DNA of 64,000 nucleotides from Amycolatopsis thermalba (GCF_003385215.1 NZ_PQHW01000022.1:1-64000); one strand, 5' to 3'. Shown: positions 1 through 8,991, counted from the first letter of the stretch. Notes: generated from the sequence alone by a model not told the origin. Numbers and translations: made by a program.

Positions 1-138
1 CTCACGGCCTCAACCCCTCACCAGCCCCCGGACCACCGCTCATGCGCGCCGCCAACGGCCCCAACCCGCACCGGCAGCCCAACCACCACTCACGGCCTCA
101 ACCCCTGACCAGCCCCCGGACCACCGCTCACGCGCGCC
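1..138. repeat. 88-bp-period direct repeat at the left edge
   Basis: Bases 1-50 recur at 89-138 with two mismatches, giving a tandem period of 88 bp whose 38-bp spacer (51-88) is seen once. The right copy runs into the last codons of rsmI, so the array has grown from the 3' end of that gene. The array may continue to the left of the window. Confidence 0.8.
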
Positions 139-964
139 GCGCTGCCAGCACCGCGTCGTACAGCTCCTTCTTCGACACCCCCGCCGCCTCGGCGACCTCC
201 GCCGCCGCCGACTTCAGCCGCTCGCCGGCCGCCACGCGGGCCGAGACCTCGGCCACCAGGTCCGTCACCGACACCGCCCGCGGCCGGGCGCCCTCCAGCA
301 CCACGGTGATCTCGCCGCGCACACCCTCGGCCGCCCACGCGGCCAGCTCCGGCAGCGTCCCGCGCCGGACCTCCTCGTACGTCTTCGTCAGCTCCCGGCA
401 CACCGCCGCCCGCCGCTCGTCGCCCAGGGCCGCGGCGGCCTCCGCCAGCGTCGCGGCCAGCCGGTGCGGCGACTCGAAGAACACGACCGTCCGCGGCTCG
501 TGCGCCAGCTCCCGGAACCAGCGCCCCTTCTCACCCGGCTTGCGCGGCGCGAACCCCTCGAAGCAGAACCGGTCGCTGGGCAGCCCGGACAGCGCCAGCG
601 CGGTCGTCACCGCCGACGGGCCGGGCAGACAGGTGACCGGCAGATCCTCCGCCACACACGCCGCTACCAACCGATATCCCGGGTCGGACACGCTGGGCAT
701 GCCGGCGTCGGTGACCAGCACGACCGTCTCCCCCGCCCGCAGCGCCTCCAGCAGCTTCGGCAGGCGGGACGTTTCGACGTCCTCGTAGAAGCTGACCACC
801 CGCCCGCGCGGGGTCACGTCCAGCGCGGTGGCCAGCGACCGCAGCCGCCGGGTGTCTTCGGCGGCGATCACGTCCGCCTCGGCCAGTGCGGTGACCAGTC
901 GCGGCGAAGCGTCGCGGGAGTCACCGAGGGGGGTCGCGGCGAGGACGAGCGGCATGGCCTTCAC
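128..964 (-). CDS. rsmI: 16S rRNA (cytidine(1402)-2'-O)-methyltransferase RsmI
   Basis: RsmI uses S-adenosylmethionine to 2'-O-methylate C1402 of 16S rRNA in the ribosomal P site. The 278-residue product has the tetrapyrrole-methylase fold and RsmI signatures: LVLAATPLGD at the N-terminus, LVTDAGMPSVSDPGYRLV near residue 85, and CLPGPSAV. Length is normal for the family. The GTG at 964 gives the longest product and an in-frame ATG lies at 955; I cannot decide between them. It is divergent from pmt with about 55 bp between starts, the arrangement I recall for Rv1003/Rv1002c in mycobacteria. The last codons overlap the 88-bp repeat. Function is confident from family motifs. Confidence 0.93.
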   Translation of the reverse strand: MKAMPLVLAATPLGDSRDASPRLVTALAEADVIAAEDTRRLRSLATALDVTPRGRVVSFYEDVETSRLPKLLEALRAGETVVLVTDAGMPSVSDPGYRLVAACVAEDLPVTCLPGPSAVTTALALSGLPSDRFCFEGFAPRKPGEKGRWFRELAHEPRTVVFFESPHRLAATLAEAAAALGDERRAAVCRELTKTYEEVRRGTLPELAAWAAEGVRGEITVVLEGARPRAVSVTDLVAEVSARVAAGERLKSAAAEVAEAAGVSKKELYDAVLAARRA

Positions 965-1019
965 CCTATTAGCCGCGCGGGAACTCCGAGTTCACCCGTG
1001 GGTCCCTAGGATCACCCCC

Positions 1020-2567
1020 GTGACCGCTCTGCTGACCCGACCGGACCAGGTGGACCACCTCCGCCCGCCGACGGACCGTGCCGCCACCCTGCTCGGACGG
1101 CCGATGCCCGGCGACCGGCTGCGCGGCTGGGTGGTCACGATCGTCCTGACGCTGGTCGCGGCGGTCACCCGCTTCCAGAACCTCGGCGTCCCCACCGACA
1201 AGGGCACCCCGGTCTTCGACGAGAAGCACTACGTGCCGCAGGCGTGGCAGATGCTGCGCAACGGCTGGTTCGAGGACAACGCCGGCTACGAACTGGTGGT
1301 GCACCCGCCGCTGGCGAAGCAGCTCATCGCGCTCGGCGAGTGGATGTTCGGCTACAACGGCTGGGGCTGGCGGTTCAGCGCCGCGCTGGCCGGCACGATC
1401 ATCGTGCTGCTGACGATCCGCATCGCGCGGCGGCTGACCCGCTCGACGCTGCTCGGCGGGATCGCCGGGATCCTGGTCATCTGCGACGGCGTGCTGTTCC
1501 TGCAGGCCCGGATGGGCATGCTGGACATCTTCATCGCCCTGTTCGCGCTGTCCGCGTTCGCCTGCCTGCTGTGCGACCGCGACCAGGTGCGACGGCGGCT
1601 GGCGGTGGCGGTCGCCGAAGGCTGGGCGGACGAGTCGCCGTGGGGTCCGCGGCTGGGTTTCCGCTGGTGGCGGTTCGCGGCCGGGGTGTGCCTGGGCCTG
1701 ACGTTCGCGGTGAAGTGGTCTGGCCTGTACTACATGGCGTTCTTCGGGCTGTTGTGCGTCGGGTTCGACGTGGCCGCGCGCCGGGCGGCGGGCGTGCCGC
1801 GGCCGTGGGCGGGGACGCTGCGCCGGGACGTGCTGCCCGCGCTGTGGGCGATCGTCGCCGTCCCCGCGCTGCTGTACCTGGCGAGCTGGTGGGCGTGGTT
1901 CGCGAGCGAGTCCGGCACCGACCGGCACTACGTCGAGATGCAGGGCATCGACCCCGGGTTCTGGAGCTGGGTGCCGCCGGCGCTGCGGTCGCTGGGCGAC
2001 TACTCGATGAACGTGCTGCACTTCCACGAAAGCCTGGTCACGCCGAAGAACGACCCGCACCCGTGGGAGTCGAAGCCGTGGACGTGGCCGATGGGGCTGC
2101 GTCCGATGCTCTACTACTACGAGTCGGGCAACGGCACGTGCGGCGCGTCGGACTGCATCCGGGCGACGATGCTGATCGGCACGCCCGCGATGTGGTGGCT
2201 GGCGTTCCCGATGCTCGCCTGGGGCCTGTGGCGGTGGCTGTTCCGGTTCGACTGGCGCTACGCCGCGGTGCTGGTCGGGTACCTCGCCGGGTTCCTGCCG
2301 TGGTTCACCAACATCGACCGGCAGATGTACTTCTTCTACGCCACGCCGATGGCGCCGTTCCTGGTGCTCGGGCTGACGCTCGCGCTGGGCCAGATCCTGG
2401 GCAGCGCGCGGCGTGGGTTCGAACGCCGCGGGACGGGGCTGCTGGTGGTGGCCCTGTACGCCGGCCTGGTGGTGGCGAACTTCGCGTGGCTGTGGCCGAT
2501 CCTGAACGGCGACCCGATCAGCAACGCCCGCTGGCAGGCGGAACTCTGGCTACCGTCCTGGCGATGA
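1020..2567 (+). CDS. pmt: Polyprenol-phosphate-mannose--protein O-mannosyltransferase
   Basis: A GT39/PMT membrane enzyme that transfers mannose from polyprenyl-phosphate-mannose to Ser/Thr of exported proteins during Sec translocation. The reading frame is open from further left, but the GTG at 1020 gives a 515-residue protein of normal actinobacterial length. The catalytic Asp-Glu pair sits in VFDEKHYVPQAW (about residues 67-68) just after the first membrane helix, as expected. About ten hydrophobic segments follow, and the C-terminal part keeps the conserved WFTNIDRQMYFFY region. Divergent from rsmI, which fits the usual actinobacterial arrangement. Confidence in function is high; the exact start is inferred. 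Confidence 0.92.
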   Translation: MTALLTRPDQVDHLRPPTDRAATLLGRPMPGDRLRGWVVTIVLTLVAAVTRFQNLGVPTDKGTPVFDEKHYVPQAWQMLRNGWFEDNAGYELVVHPPLAKQLIALGEWMFGYNGWGWRFSAALAGTIIVLLTIRIARRLTRSTLLGGIAGILVICDGVLFLQARMGMLDIFIALFALSAFACLLCDRDQVRRRLAVAVAEGWADESPWGPRLGFRWWRFAAGVCLGLTFAVKWSGLYYMAFFGLLCVGFDVAARRAAGVPRPWAGTLRRDVLPALWAIVAVPALLYLASWWAWFASESGTDRHYVEMQGIDPGFWSWVPPALRSLGDYSMNVLHFHESLVTPKNDPHPWESKPWTWPMGLRPMLYYYESGNGTCGASDCIRATMLIGTPAMWWLAFPMLAWGLWRWLFRFDWRYAAVLVGYLAGFLPWFTNIDRQMYFFYATPMAPFLVLGLTLALGQILGSARRGFERRGTGLLVVALYAGLVVANFAWLWPILNGDPISNARWQAELWLPSWR

Positions 2568-2770
2568 CCGGGCACGTGGACCGCGCGCGGGAGTCGTCCG
2601 ACCGGGCCGCGGAGGACTACGCCGAGTTCGCAGGCCCCCGTTTCGCGGCGACCGCGGTGGGCTGGGCGCGTTCGCCGAGCTGGTGACCGGCCGGGTCGCC
2701 GATGTCGGCTGCGGCCGAGGTTGTCGCGGTGGCGCGTGCCCGGGTGGTACCGCGGCGGCGCGGACCACGG
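2564..2770 (+). pseudogene. Remnant of a class I SAM-dependent methyltransferase
   Basis: Directly after pmt, an ATG at 2564 opens a frame reading MTGHVDRARESSDRAAEDYA, typical of the start of small methyltransferases. A frameshift near 2640 moves the reading to another frame that encodes GAFAELVTGRVADVGCGRG, the SAM-binding motif I. Nothing recognisable follows. The family normally needs about 200 residues, so this is a truncated, frameshifted relic. Calling it a methyltransferase rests on these two short matches. Confidence 0.6.
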
Positions 2771-2875
2771 GAGCACCGCCCAGGTACCGCCCCAGACGCG
2801 GCACGATCCGCGCCACGGCCCCCTCAACGACTCGCCTAGACCACGACCCCAACCCGCTCTGGCCGGCGCGGCGCG

Positions 2876-4600
2876 TCAGCGACGGGGCGGCATCGCCCGG
2901 GTGGTGCCGCCCTGGCGGGGCACTATGCGCGTCACCGGGCCGTCCATCGACTTGCCGGACCTCGACAGGAAGCCCTCCACCTCCCGGACCACCGTGTGCA
3001 GCGTCGGGCGGCGGCGGGGTTCGTTGTCGAGCGACGCGATCAGCAGCCGGGCGTGCGCGGAGCGCTGCGGCAGCTTCGAGACGGGCTCCGCGCGGGCCGC
3101 CGCCATCAGGGCGGCCATCGGCGTCTCGCGGGTGCCTCGCGGCGGGTAGCCGGACAACGCGTAGCTCACGGTGGCCGCCAGCTGCCACGCGTCGGACGCC
3201 GGGGAGGCCGCCGCGCCCGCCGCCTGCTCCGGCGCCACGAAGTCCGGGGTGCCGATCATCATCCCGGTCGCGGTCATCGTCGAGTCGCCGCGGCTGCGGG
3301 CGATGCCGAAGTCGATCAGGTGCGGCATGCCCTGCGGGTCCAGGATCACGTTCGACGGCTTCACGTCGCGGTGCAGCACACCCTTCTCGTGCGCCGCGGC
3401 CAGCGCGCCGGCCATCGTCGCCCACAGGCGGCCCGCCGCGATGTCGTCGAGCGGGCCCATCGTGTCCACCGCGGTGGCCAGCGACTGGCCCTCCAGGTAC
3501 TCCATGACCAGCGCGAGCCCGTCCGGCTCCTCGATCAGGTCGTAGACCCGCACGCAGTTCGGGTGGTTCACCATGGCGAGCGCCCGCGCCTCGCGGCGCA
3601 TGCGCTCCTCGGTGTCCCGGTCCGGCGCGTGCGCGATCTTCAGCGCGACCGTGCGACCCAGCTGGTTGTCCACCGCCTGCCACACCGTGCCGAACCCGCC
3701 GTGACCGAGACGCTTGATCCGCCGGTACCGGCCGCCGCCGTTGGCCGTCGACCCCGGCGGCACCGGAACCGGGCCGGGCGCCGCGGCGAGCTCCTGCGCG
3801 GCCGGCGCGACCGCGGTCGGCGCGTACTGCTTGGGCAGCTGCTGCGGCGGCGGAGGCGGTGGCGGCACCTCTGCTGGAGGCTCGCGCCGCGGCTCCGGGC
3901 GCGGCCGCTCCGGTTTGTTGATGACCGACCACGACGGCGGCCCGACCAGCGCGATCGGGATGATCCCGAGCATGGCGATCGGCAGGAACCCGAGCCACAG
4001 GAACACGCCCGCGTTGGCCGAGACACCCACCGAGAAGACCACGAACAGCACGAACCCGGCCCACAGCAGACGGCCCGGCCACTTCGGACCGCGCCGCATC
4101 GCCGTGCGGGCCTGCAGGATCATGAACAGCAGCGCGACCACCGGCAGTCCGACGAGCGCGCCCAGGTAGTAGCCGTAGGCGAGGACGTTGCCGGACGGGT
4201 AGAAGATCGTTTCGAAGACGTTCTGCCCGCCGCCCAGGTAGTCGCTCTGGGTGCCGATGAACGAGCAGTACTCGCGGTTCAGCGTGGCCAGGTCGGCCTT
4301 CGACAGCGACGACGTGCCCTCGGCGGCGGCCCGGTAGATGCCCGAGATGCCGTTGAAGGCCATCCACGGCAGCCCGAACGAGAACACGAACGCGATCACG
4401 CCGATGGCGGCGATCGTGCCGGTGTCGTACCGGTTGCCGGTGAACTTCCGCATGAGCGCGACGAGGACCGCGCCGGCCACCGGGAACAGGGCGGTCAACG
4501 CCCCCGCGGCCACCGTTGCCCACACCCAGTCGCCGGGGCAAAAGCCCGGGTTGAACAGGGCATGCGCGAGGGACAGCAGCCAGTCCGCGAACGCGTTCAC
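2876..4600 (-). CDS. Membrane-anchored Ser/Thr protein kinase, kinase domain C-terminal
   Basis: A 574-residue protein with about five hydrophobic helices in residues 25-217, a Pro-rich linker with a seven-proline run near 230, then a complete Hanks-type kinase domain (about 290-545). The P-loop GHGGFGTVW is near 298, the VAIK lysine lies in VALKIA, the catalytic loop HRDVKPSN near 409 and DFG near 427, followed by GTPDFVAPEQ, so it should be active. The order is reversed from typical PknB proteins, which carry the kinase first and one helix after it. An extracytoplasmic loop with two cysteines (residues about 90-140) could be a sensor. Downstream of the 168-residue membrane protein gene on the same strand. 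Target unknown. Confidence 0.85.
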   Translation of the reverse strand: MNAFADWLLSLAHALFNPGFCPGDWVWATVAAGALTALFPVAGAVLVALMRKFTGNRYDTGTIAAIGVIAFVFSFGLPWMAFNGISGIYRAAAEGTSSLSKADLATLNREYCSFIGTQSDYLGGGQNVFETIFYPSGNVLAYGYYLGALVGLPVVALLFMILQARTAMRRGPKWPGRLLWAGFVLFVVFSVGVSANAGVFLWLGFLPIAMLGIIPIALVGPPSWSVINKPERPRPEPRREPPAEVPPPPPPPQQLPKQYAPTAVAPAAQELAAAPGPVPVPPGSTANGGGRYRRIKRLGHGGFGTVWQAVDNQLGRTVALKIAHAPDRDTEERMRREARALAMVNHPNCVRVYDLIEEPDGLALVMEYLEGQSLATAVDTMGPLDDIAAGRLWATMAGALAAAHEKGVLHRDVKPSNVILDPQGMPHLIDFGIARSRGDSTMTATGMMIGTPDFVAPEQAAGAAASPASDAWQLAATVSYALSGYPPRGTRETPMAALMAAARAEPVSKLPQRSAHARLLIASLDNEPRRRPTLHTVVREVEGFLSRSGKSMDGPVTRIVPRQGGTTRAMPPRR

Positions 4601-4720
4601 CGCCCGGGTCCCTTCGTGTTCGGGGTCGTCTTCCGGTCTTCCACCCTATTCGCACCTTGGACGCGGCAGGGGGCGGGCGGGTTGCGGTCGGGTTCCGGCC
4701 ACCCTGCGGAGTGAGGGTCC

Positions 4721-5227
4721 TCAGATCCCCGGCCGCCAGATCACCGGGGCCAGCCGCTCCGCCTCGACGCGCCACCGCTCCCGCCGGAATCGCAGGACCA
4801 GCACCGCCAGCAGGGCACTGCTGACCACCGCACCGGCCACGACGACGGCGATGACGCCGGTCAGCCCGCCCAGCACGACCGCGGCGAGGCCCAGCGCGAC
4901 GACCGCGGCGATCGCGAACTGCCCCTGGCCGAGCCACACCCACCGTCGTCCCGCCTCCAGCTCGGCCAGCAGACCCTGCGCGCCGGTGGTGAGGCGGGCG
5001 TCGGGCACGTTCAGTTCGAGGATCCGGCGGGCCGCCCACGCGCACAAGTCGCGCTGGCGTGCCGAGGTGACGACGGGCATCCCCTCTCTGGTCACACTCC
5101 GTGCGGACACGGTCAACGCTTCGAGTGCCAGCGCGAGCCGCAGGCGGAGGTCGGGGTCCGCGGGAGCGGCGGCGAGCTGCTGCTCAAGCACTTGAACAGC
5201 GGTCATCGGGTCGGTCTGTTCGGTCAC
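4721..5227 (-). CDS. Hypothetical membrane protein with two helices
   Basis: Reading from the GTG at 5227, preceded by AGGAG at good spacing, gives 168 residues; the longer open frame to 5629 is not supported. Residues 1-85 are a soluble helical segment rich in Ala/Leu, followed by two adjacent hydrophobic stretches (LAAVVLGGLTGVIAVVVAG and the next about 12 residues) and a basic C-terminal tail. No family recognised. It lies 120 bp upstream of the kinase on the same strand and diverges from the 5320-8073 genes, so it may be linked to either. Confidence 0.7.
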   Translation of the reverse strand: MTEQTDPMTAVQVLEQQLAAAPADPDLRLRLALALEALTVSARSVTREGMPVVTSARQRDLCAWAARRILELNVPDARLTTGAQGLLAELEAGRRWVWLGQGQFAIAAVVALGLAAVVLGGLTGVIAVVVAGAVVSSALLAVLVLRFRRERWRVEAERLAPVIWRPGI

Positions 5228-5319
5228 GGCGAATCTCCTGAAAGGAGTAACCCGGGCGGGGCGCCCAATGCTACCCTCAGTGCTCACTTCTGCACGAGCG
5301 GTTGACTGAGGGGACATCG

Positions 5320-5991
5320 ATGCCGCCTCCTGGGGGCCAGCCGACCTCGGCGCGCGTGGCGCTGCTCGCGGGTGTGGCGAACCTCGTCGTCCTCGGCGCC
5401 GTGGGCACGGCGCTGTTGCTGGTCCGCGACGACGGCACCCGCGGCGACACCGACCTGGCCGTCGCCACGACCAGCCCGGCCACGACGACCACCAGCACCC
5501 GCACGTCGAGCAGCCGCCGCGCCACGACGACCACCACAACCACGACCACCAGCTCGGCCCCACCGGTGAGCGAGGTGACCGGCCCGGCCGCCATCCGCAC
5601 GGTGATCCCGGAGGGCTGGACCGTCGCACCCACCCAGTCCGCGGGCAGCGTCCAGGCCACCGATCCCGCCGACAGCTCCCGCTACGTCCGCTACGGCGGT
5701 TCGGCCGTCCCGAACGTCTCGATCCTGGAGGCCCACCTCGAGGCCGAACGCAACTTCGCCGCGGCCCGGCCCGCCTACTCGCGCATCGAACTCACCCAGA
5801 CGACCCTGCGCGGGTACGAGGCGATCGTCTGGGAGTTCGAGTGGACCGCGCCGGAGGGCAGACGGCACGTCAAGGCCGAGTACTGGCGCGCGTCCGGCAC
5901 CGAGTACTTCGTGTACGCCTCGTCGAAGGTCGCCGACTGGCCCGCGATGGTCCCGATCCTGGCCGCCATGACGGAGAACGCGATCCCGTGA
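5320..5991 (+). CDS. Hypothetical secreted/lipid-bilayer-anchored protein with Thr-rich linker
   Basis: The ATG at 5320 has GAGGGG six bases upstream and is preferred over the in-frame TTG at 5302, giving 223 residues. One hydrophobic segment (about residues 8-30) is followed by a Thr/Ser linker including nine consecutive Thr, then a roughly 140-residue globular domain with Trp/Tyr-rich strands. This layout is a signal-anchor with an external domain, of the kind seen in actinobacterial envelope proteins. It overlaps the next gene by four bases (GTGA), so the two are translationally coupled. No family recognised. Confidence 0.75.
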   Translation: MPPPGGQPTSARVALLAGVANLVVLGAVGTALLLVRDDGTRGDTDLAVATTSPATTTTSTRTSSSRRATTTTTTTTTSSAPPVSEVTGPAAIRTVIPEGWTVAPTQSAGSVQATDPADSSRYVRYGGSAVPNVSILEAHLEAERNFAAARPAYSRIELTQTTLRGYEAIVWEFEWTAPEGRRHVKAEYWRASGTEYFVYASSKVADWPAMVPILAAMTENAIP

Positions 5992-7706
5992 GCGAAACGA
6001 CGATCACCGCCTGGACCGTCCCGCCCCAGGTACGGCCCCAGGACGACACGACGCGGTACCTGTGCGCCGCCGCGCACCTCGACTCCGGCTACGCCGACAA
6101 CGCGATCCGCGAGTTCCTCACCGAGCCGACCCGCCCGCTGCCGCACTCACCCGGCTTCGACCCGGCACGCGTGCTGGTCGAGGCGATCGCGTCGCGTGGC
6201 CGCCGCAAGCTCCGGGACGGCATCCTCGCGGTGCTGTTCGGCCTGTTCGTCTGGGCCTCGGGCCCGAGCCTGTTGCTCTTCGCGTGGCTCGCGCTCGCGG
6301 TGGTCCTGGTGATCCCGTCGATCTGGCGCACGGCGATCAACGTCGCGCTCAAGGCCGCGGTCGTCGCGGTGCTCGGCGCGTTCACACTGGCCGGCCTGCT
6401 GCTGTACCTGATCGGCACGATCGATCCCGAGACGACCGAGGACTTCACCGGCGGCTACTACAGCGACTACTACGGCCCGCCGCCCGGCGACGAAGAGGCC
6501 TGGTTCTACGTCTCGATCGCGCTGGTCGTGCTGATGCTCGCGATCCTGGTGACCGACCGGCTGGTCGTGCGTTCGCTGCTCGTCGACCGGTTCGGCTACC
6601 GGGCCCGCAACCGGCCGCCGGCCGACCCGTTCACCGCCGAGCGCCCGCTGCTCGGTCTGTGCCCGCCGCGGTTTCTGCGGCAGCTGCACCGCTATCGCGA
6701 CGCCGAGCAGACCCCGCAGGGCACGGTCCCGCTGTTCGTGCACCGCGGGTACAACCCGTTCGTCGGCGCGGGTCTGCACCGCGAATCGTGGTCGATGGCG
6801 CTGCCGCTGGAACGGCTGCCGGAGGACCGCAAGCCGGACGGTTCGCCCTTCGACGAGCTGACCACGCCGCTGCTGTACGAGCGGGTCCGCGCGGCGATGG
6901 CGGTGTTGCAGGAGAGCGAGTCGCTGTCGCCGGACCGCCGGTTGCGCGAGCTGTCGATCCGGGAGGCCGTGTTCGCCTCCTCCGCCGAGCTGATCGACCA
7001 CGTGAACCAGCCGGAGTCGGTCGTCTACCTGCGCGGCTTGGACAGCGCGCCGGAACGGCACCTGCCGCCGGGCGAGGTCACCGCGCTGCGGCAGCAGCCG
7101 CGTGAGTGGGCCCGCTACTACTTGTGCTTCCAGGTCGAGACGTGGGACCGGGACCTGGTGATGTCCAGCTTCCTGCACGCGGCCGCCGACGCCAGCACCC
7201 TGTACCTGGAGTGGACGCCGTGCGTGCTCCCGCCGGTGCGGGACCGCTACCGGGCGGTGGACAAGCTGCCCTCCGGCGTGATCGCCCCGATCGGGCAGGC
7301 GCTGCTGCGGCTGGCGCGGCTGCCGGTGACGGTGTGGGGCCGCGCCCGGCACACGCTGGAGTGGATCCAGCCGCTGCGGCAGGATCGCGGCCTGATCAAC
7401 CCCGACGCCTACGGTTCGCTGCGCACGCTGCGCGAGATGGCCGCCGCCGACGAGGTGGACAGCTATTTCCAGCTGGTCGACGTCGAACGCTACGAGAAGA
7501 TCCTGCACAGCAGGCTGATGCCGGCGATCAGCCGCATCCTGCGCGACTGCGGTTACTCGCCGGCGAGCTTCGAACGGCAGGCCGCGACGGTGATCCACAA
7601 GGAGATCACCATCCACGGCGACAACTACGCGCCGATCAACACCGGCGCGAACAGCGGCTCCATGGACGGCGCGAACGTCCAGTCGGCACCGGCCAAGGGA
7701 GATTGA
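5988..7706 (+). CDS. Hypothetical multi-span membrane protein with Gly/Asn repeat tail
   Basis: The GTG at 5988 overlaps the preceding stop and gives 572 residues. Three or four hydrophobic stretches lie in residues about 75-205, separated by an acidic Tyr/Gly/Pro loop (GGYYSDYYGPPPGDEEAW). The remaining 360 residues look cytosolic. The final 35 residues contain NYAPINTGANSGSMDGAN, which is repeated almost exactly at the start of the next protein (NFGPINTGTNSGSMSGAN). That match suggests the two proteins interact or share a binding element. I do not recognise the core domain. It is the central gene of a three-gene operon at 5320-8073. Confidence 0.75.
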   Translation: MSETTITAWTVPPQVRPQDDTTRYLCAAAHLDSGYADNAIREFLTEPTRPLPHSPGFDPARVLVEAIASRGRRKLRDGILAVLFGLFVWASGPSLLLFAWLALAVVLVIPSIWRTAINVALKAAVVAVLGAFTLAGLLLYLIGTIDPETTEDFTGGYYSDYYGPPPGDEEAWFYVSIALVVLMLAILVTDRLVVRSLLVDRFGYRARNRPPADPFTAERPLLGLCPPRFLRQLHRYRDAEQTPQGTVPLFVHRGYNPFVGAGLHRESWSMALPLERLPEDRKPDGSPFDELTTPLLYERVRAAMAVLQESESLSPDRRLRELSIREAVFASSAELIDHVNQPESVVYLRGLDSAPERHLPPGEVTALRQQPREWARYYLCFQVETWDRDLVMSSFLHAAADASTLYLEWTPCVLPPVRDRYRAVDKLPSGVIAPIGQALLRLARLPVTVWGRARHTLEWIQPLRQDRGLINPDAYGSLRTLREMAAADEVDSYFQLVDVERYEKILHSRLMPAISRILRDCGYSPASFERQAATVIHKEITIHGDNYAPINTGANSGSMDGANVQSAPAKGD

Positions 7707-7710
7707 CGGC

Positions 7711-8073
7711 ATGACCGGCATCAACATCGGCGGCGGCAACTTCGGCCCGATCAACACCGGGACGAACAGCGGATCGATGAGCGGTGCGAACATCAACCAG
7801 CAGCAGGCACCGCTCGTCGCCCTGCTCGAGCAGCTGCGTGCCCAGACCGCCGCGCTGGAGGTCGAAGACCGGAAGGCGCTGGATCGCAACCTCGCCGGCC
7901 TGCTGGCGGACGCACACAAGGCGCAGGACCCGGAAACCGCCGACGACGTGGAGCCCGAGGTCGTGCGGACCCGGTGGGAGAAGGTCAAGAACCTGCTGTC
8001 CCAGGCGTCCGAGGTGAGCGGGACGGTCGCGCAGATCGGCGGGCACATCTCCGGGCTCATCGGGGCTTTCTGA
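7711..8073 (+). CDS. Hypothetical protein with N-terminal Gly/Asn motif and coiled coil
   Basis: A 120-residue product starting at the ATG at 7711, with AAGGGAG nine bases upstream and four bases after the previous stop. Residues 1-25 are MTGINIGGGNFGPINTGTNS and its continuation SMSGAN, the same motif that ends the upstream protein. Residues 30-95 are predicted helical (LLEQLRAQTAALEVEDRKAL region), and the end is a short Gly/Ile segment. Short N-terminal tags of the form NIGG...PINTG are reminiscent of tags on some bacterial conflict-system proteins, but I cannot name the family. Soluble. Confidence 0.75.
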   Translation: MTGINIGGGNFGPINTGTNSGSMSGANINQQQAPLVALLEQLRAQTAALEVEDRKALDRNLAGLLADAHKAQDPETADDVEPEVVRTRWEKVKNLLSQASEVSGTVAQIGGHISGLIGAF

Positions 8074-8265
8074 GCCGTCGCCGGGCGCTGGGGTGCGCCG
8101 CATCCGCCTCGCGTGGGCGATGCCGCAGATGACGGCTTGCGGCGCCGGGTGGTGCATGGGCGCGCAGAGCCGCCATCGAGTGGCGTGCGACCTGTGTACT
8201 GGGTCTGGACGGGGACCGGGCGAGCCCGCCTCGTCGCGGATCCGGCCGTCAGAGGCGTCCGCGCC

Positions 8266-8440
8266 GAGAACGGCAAGAGCCTTGTCACGTCAACCTGCGT
8301 CAGCTCACCCGGCCGCTCCCCGCGGCGGATCGGCGTCCCGGTGAGGCGTTCCGGCCGGGCATCCCATGGCGCACCAGGGCTTGACGCACAGTCGAGGCGG
8401 GCATGTCCGGGCTCCCCGCGATGTGCGCTTGGCCCGGCGG
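8266..8440 (-). pseudogene. IS481-like transposase remnant
   Basis: In one minus-strand frame the sequence reads AHIAGSPDMPASTVRQALVR, resembling the helix-turn-helix of IS481-family transposases. Downstream in another frame it reads TGTPIRRGERPGELTQVDVT, matching the start of the DDE domain (family pattern: IRRYE..RPGELVHVDVKK). A frameshift separates them and the catalytic core is lost. The surrounding 8074-9112 has no intact gene. Confidence 0.55.
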
Positions 8441-8570
8441 ACGGTCTCCAGGTAGCCGCAGAAGCTCCAGCTCCGTCGGGTGTGGCCGGCGGGTGGGCCG
8501 TAGGGGGCATGGACGTCGGTGCTGGCGCGGTCGGCGGATGGTCGTAGGGGGCATCGACGGCGGTGGAGAC

Positions 8571-8991
8571 GGGGTGTCGCGGGCGAGCGGCCACAGGTGA
8601 GTGCGAGACGAGGGCGAGACCGGCCACAAGCGGGTGTGGGAGGAGAGCGAGGCCGGGCTCGCGAATAGCTTCAGCCTGCCGAGCGGCTTGCCGATGGGGT
8701 GGACGGGCGGCCTCGGGGCATGGACATCGGTGCGGTTGGCAGGGCGGGGGGGCTCGTGCGGGTCTCGCCATGACGTCCGGCTGACTGGGAACGGGCGGCG
8801 GTTGCTGGGCGAGCTTGCCGAGGCGGGGCGGCCAGTGGTCGAGATGGGGTGTCGCGGGCGAGCGGCCACAGGTGAGTGCGAGACGAGGGCGAGACCGGCC
8901 ACAAGCGGGTGTGGGAGGAGGGCCAAGGCCGGCCACAGGTGAGTGTGGAGGAGGGCGAGTGCGGGCTCGCGGATTGCTGCAGTTCGCCGCA
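8571..8991. repeat. Duplicated intergenic repeat block with about 33-bp tandem units
   Basis: A 75-bp segment at 8571-8645 recurs without mismatch at 8846-8920 (offset 275 bp). Each copy contains units of about 33 bp beginning ggccacaRgYgRgtg: two units in the first block and three in the second (the third begins near 8928). Each block is followed by a related flank beginning cgggctcgcg. The stretch 8074-9112 is otherwise empty apart from the transposase remnant. I see no coding frame with conserved protein sequence. Confidence 0.75.

Noticed and set aside
2550-5045. 831-residue minus-strand frame over the kinase
   Set aside because: It overlaps the kinase in another frame and shows the Arg/Gly-rich composition of a shadow.
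4721-5629. 302-residue version of the membrane protein
   Set aside because: The extra N-terminus is antisense to the secreted protein gene, and the GTG at 5227 has a good ribosome site.
6147-8936. 929-residue minus-strand frame
   Set aside because: Antisense to the 572-residue membrane protein; only the short transposase-like piece at 8266-8440 is meaningful.
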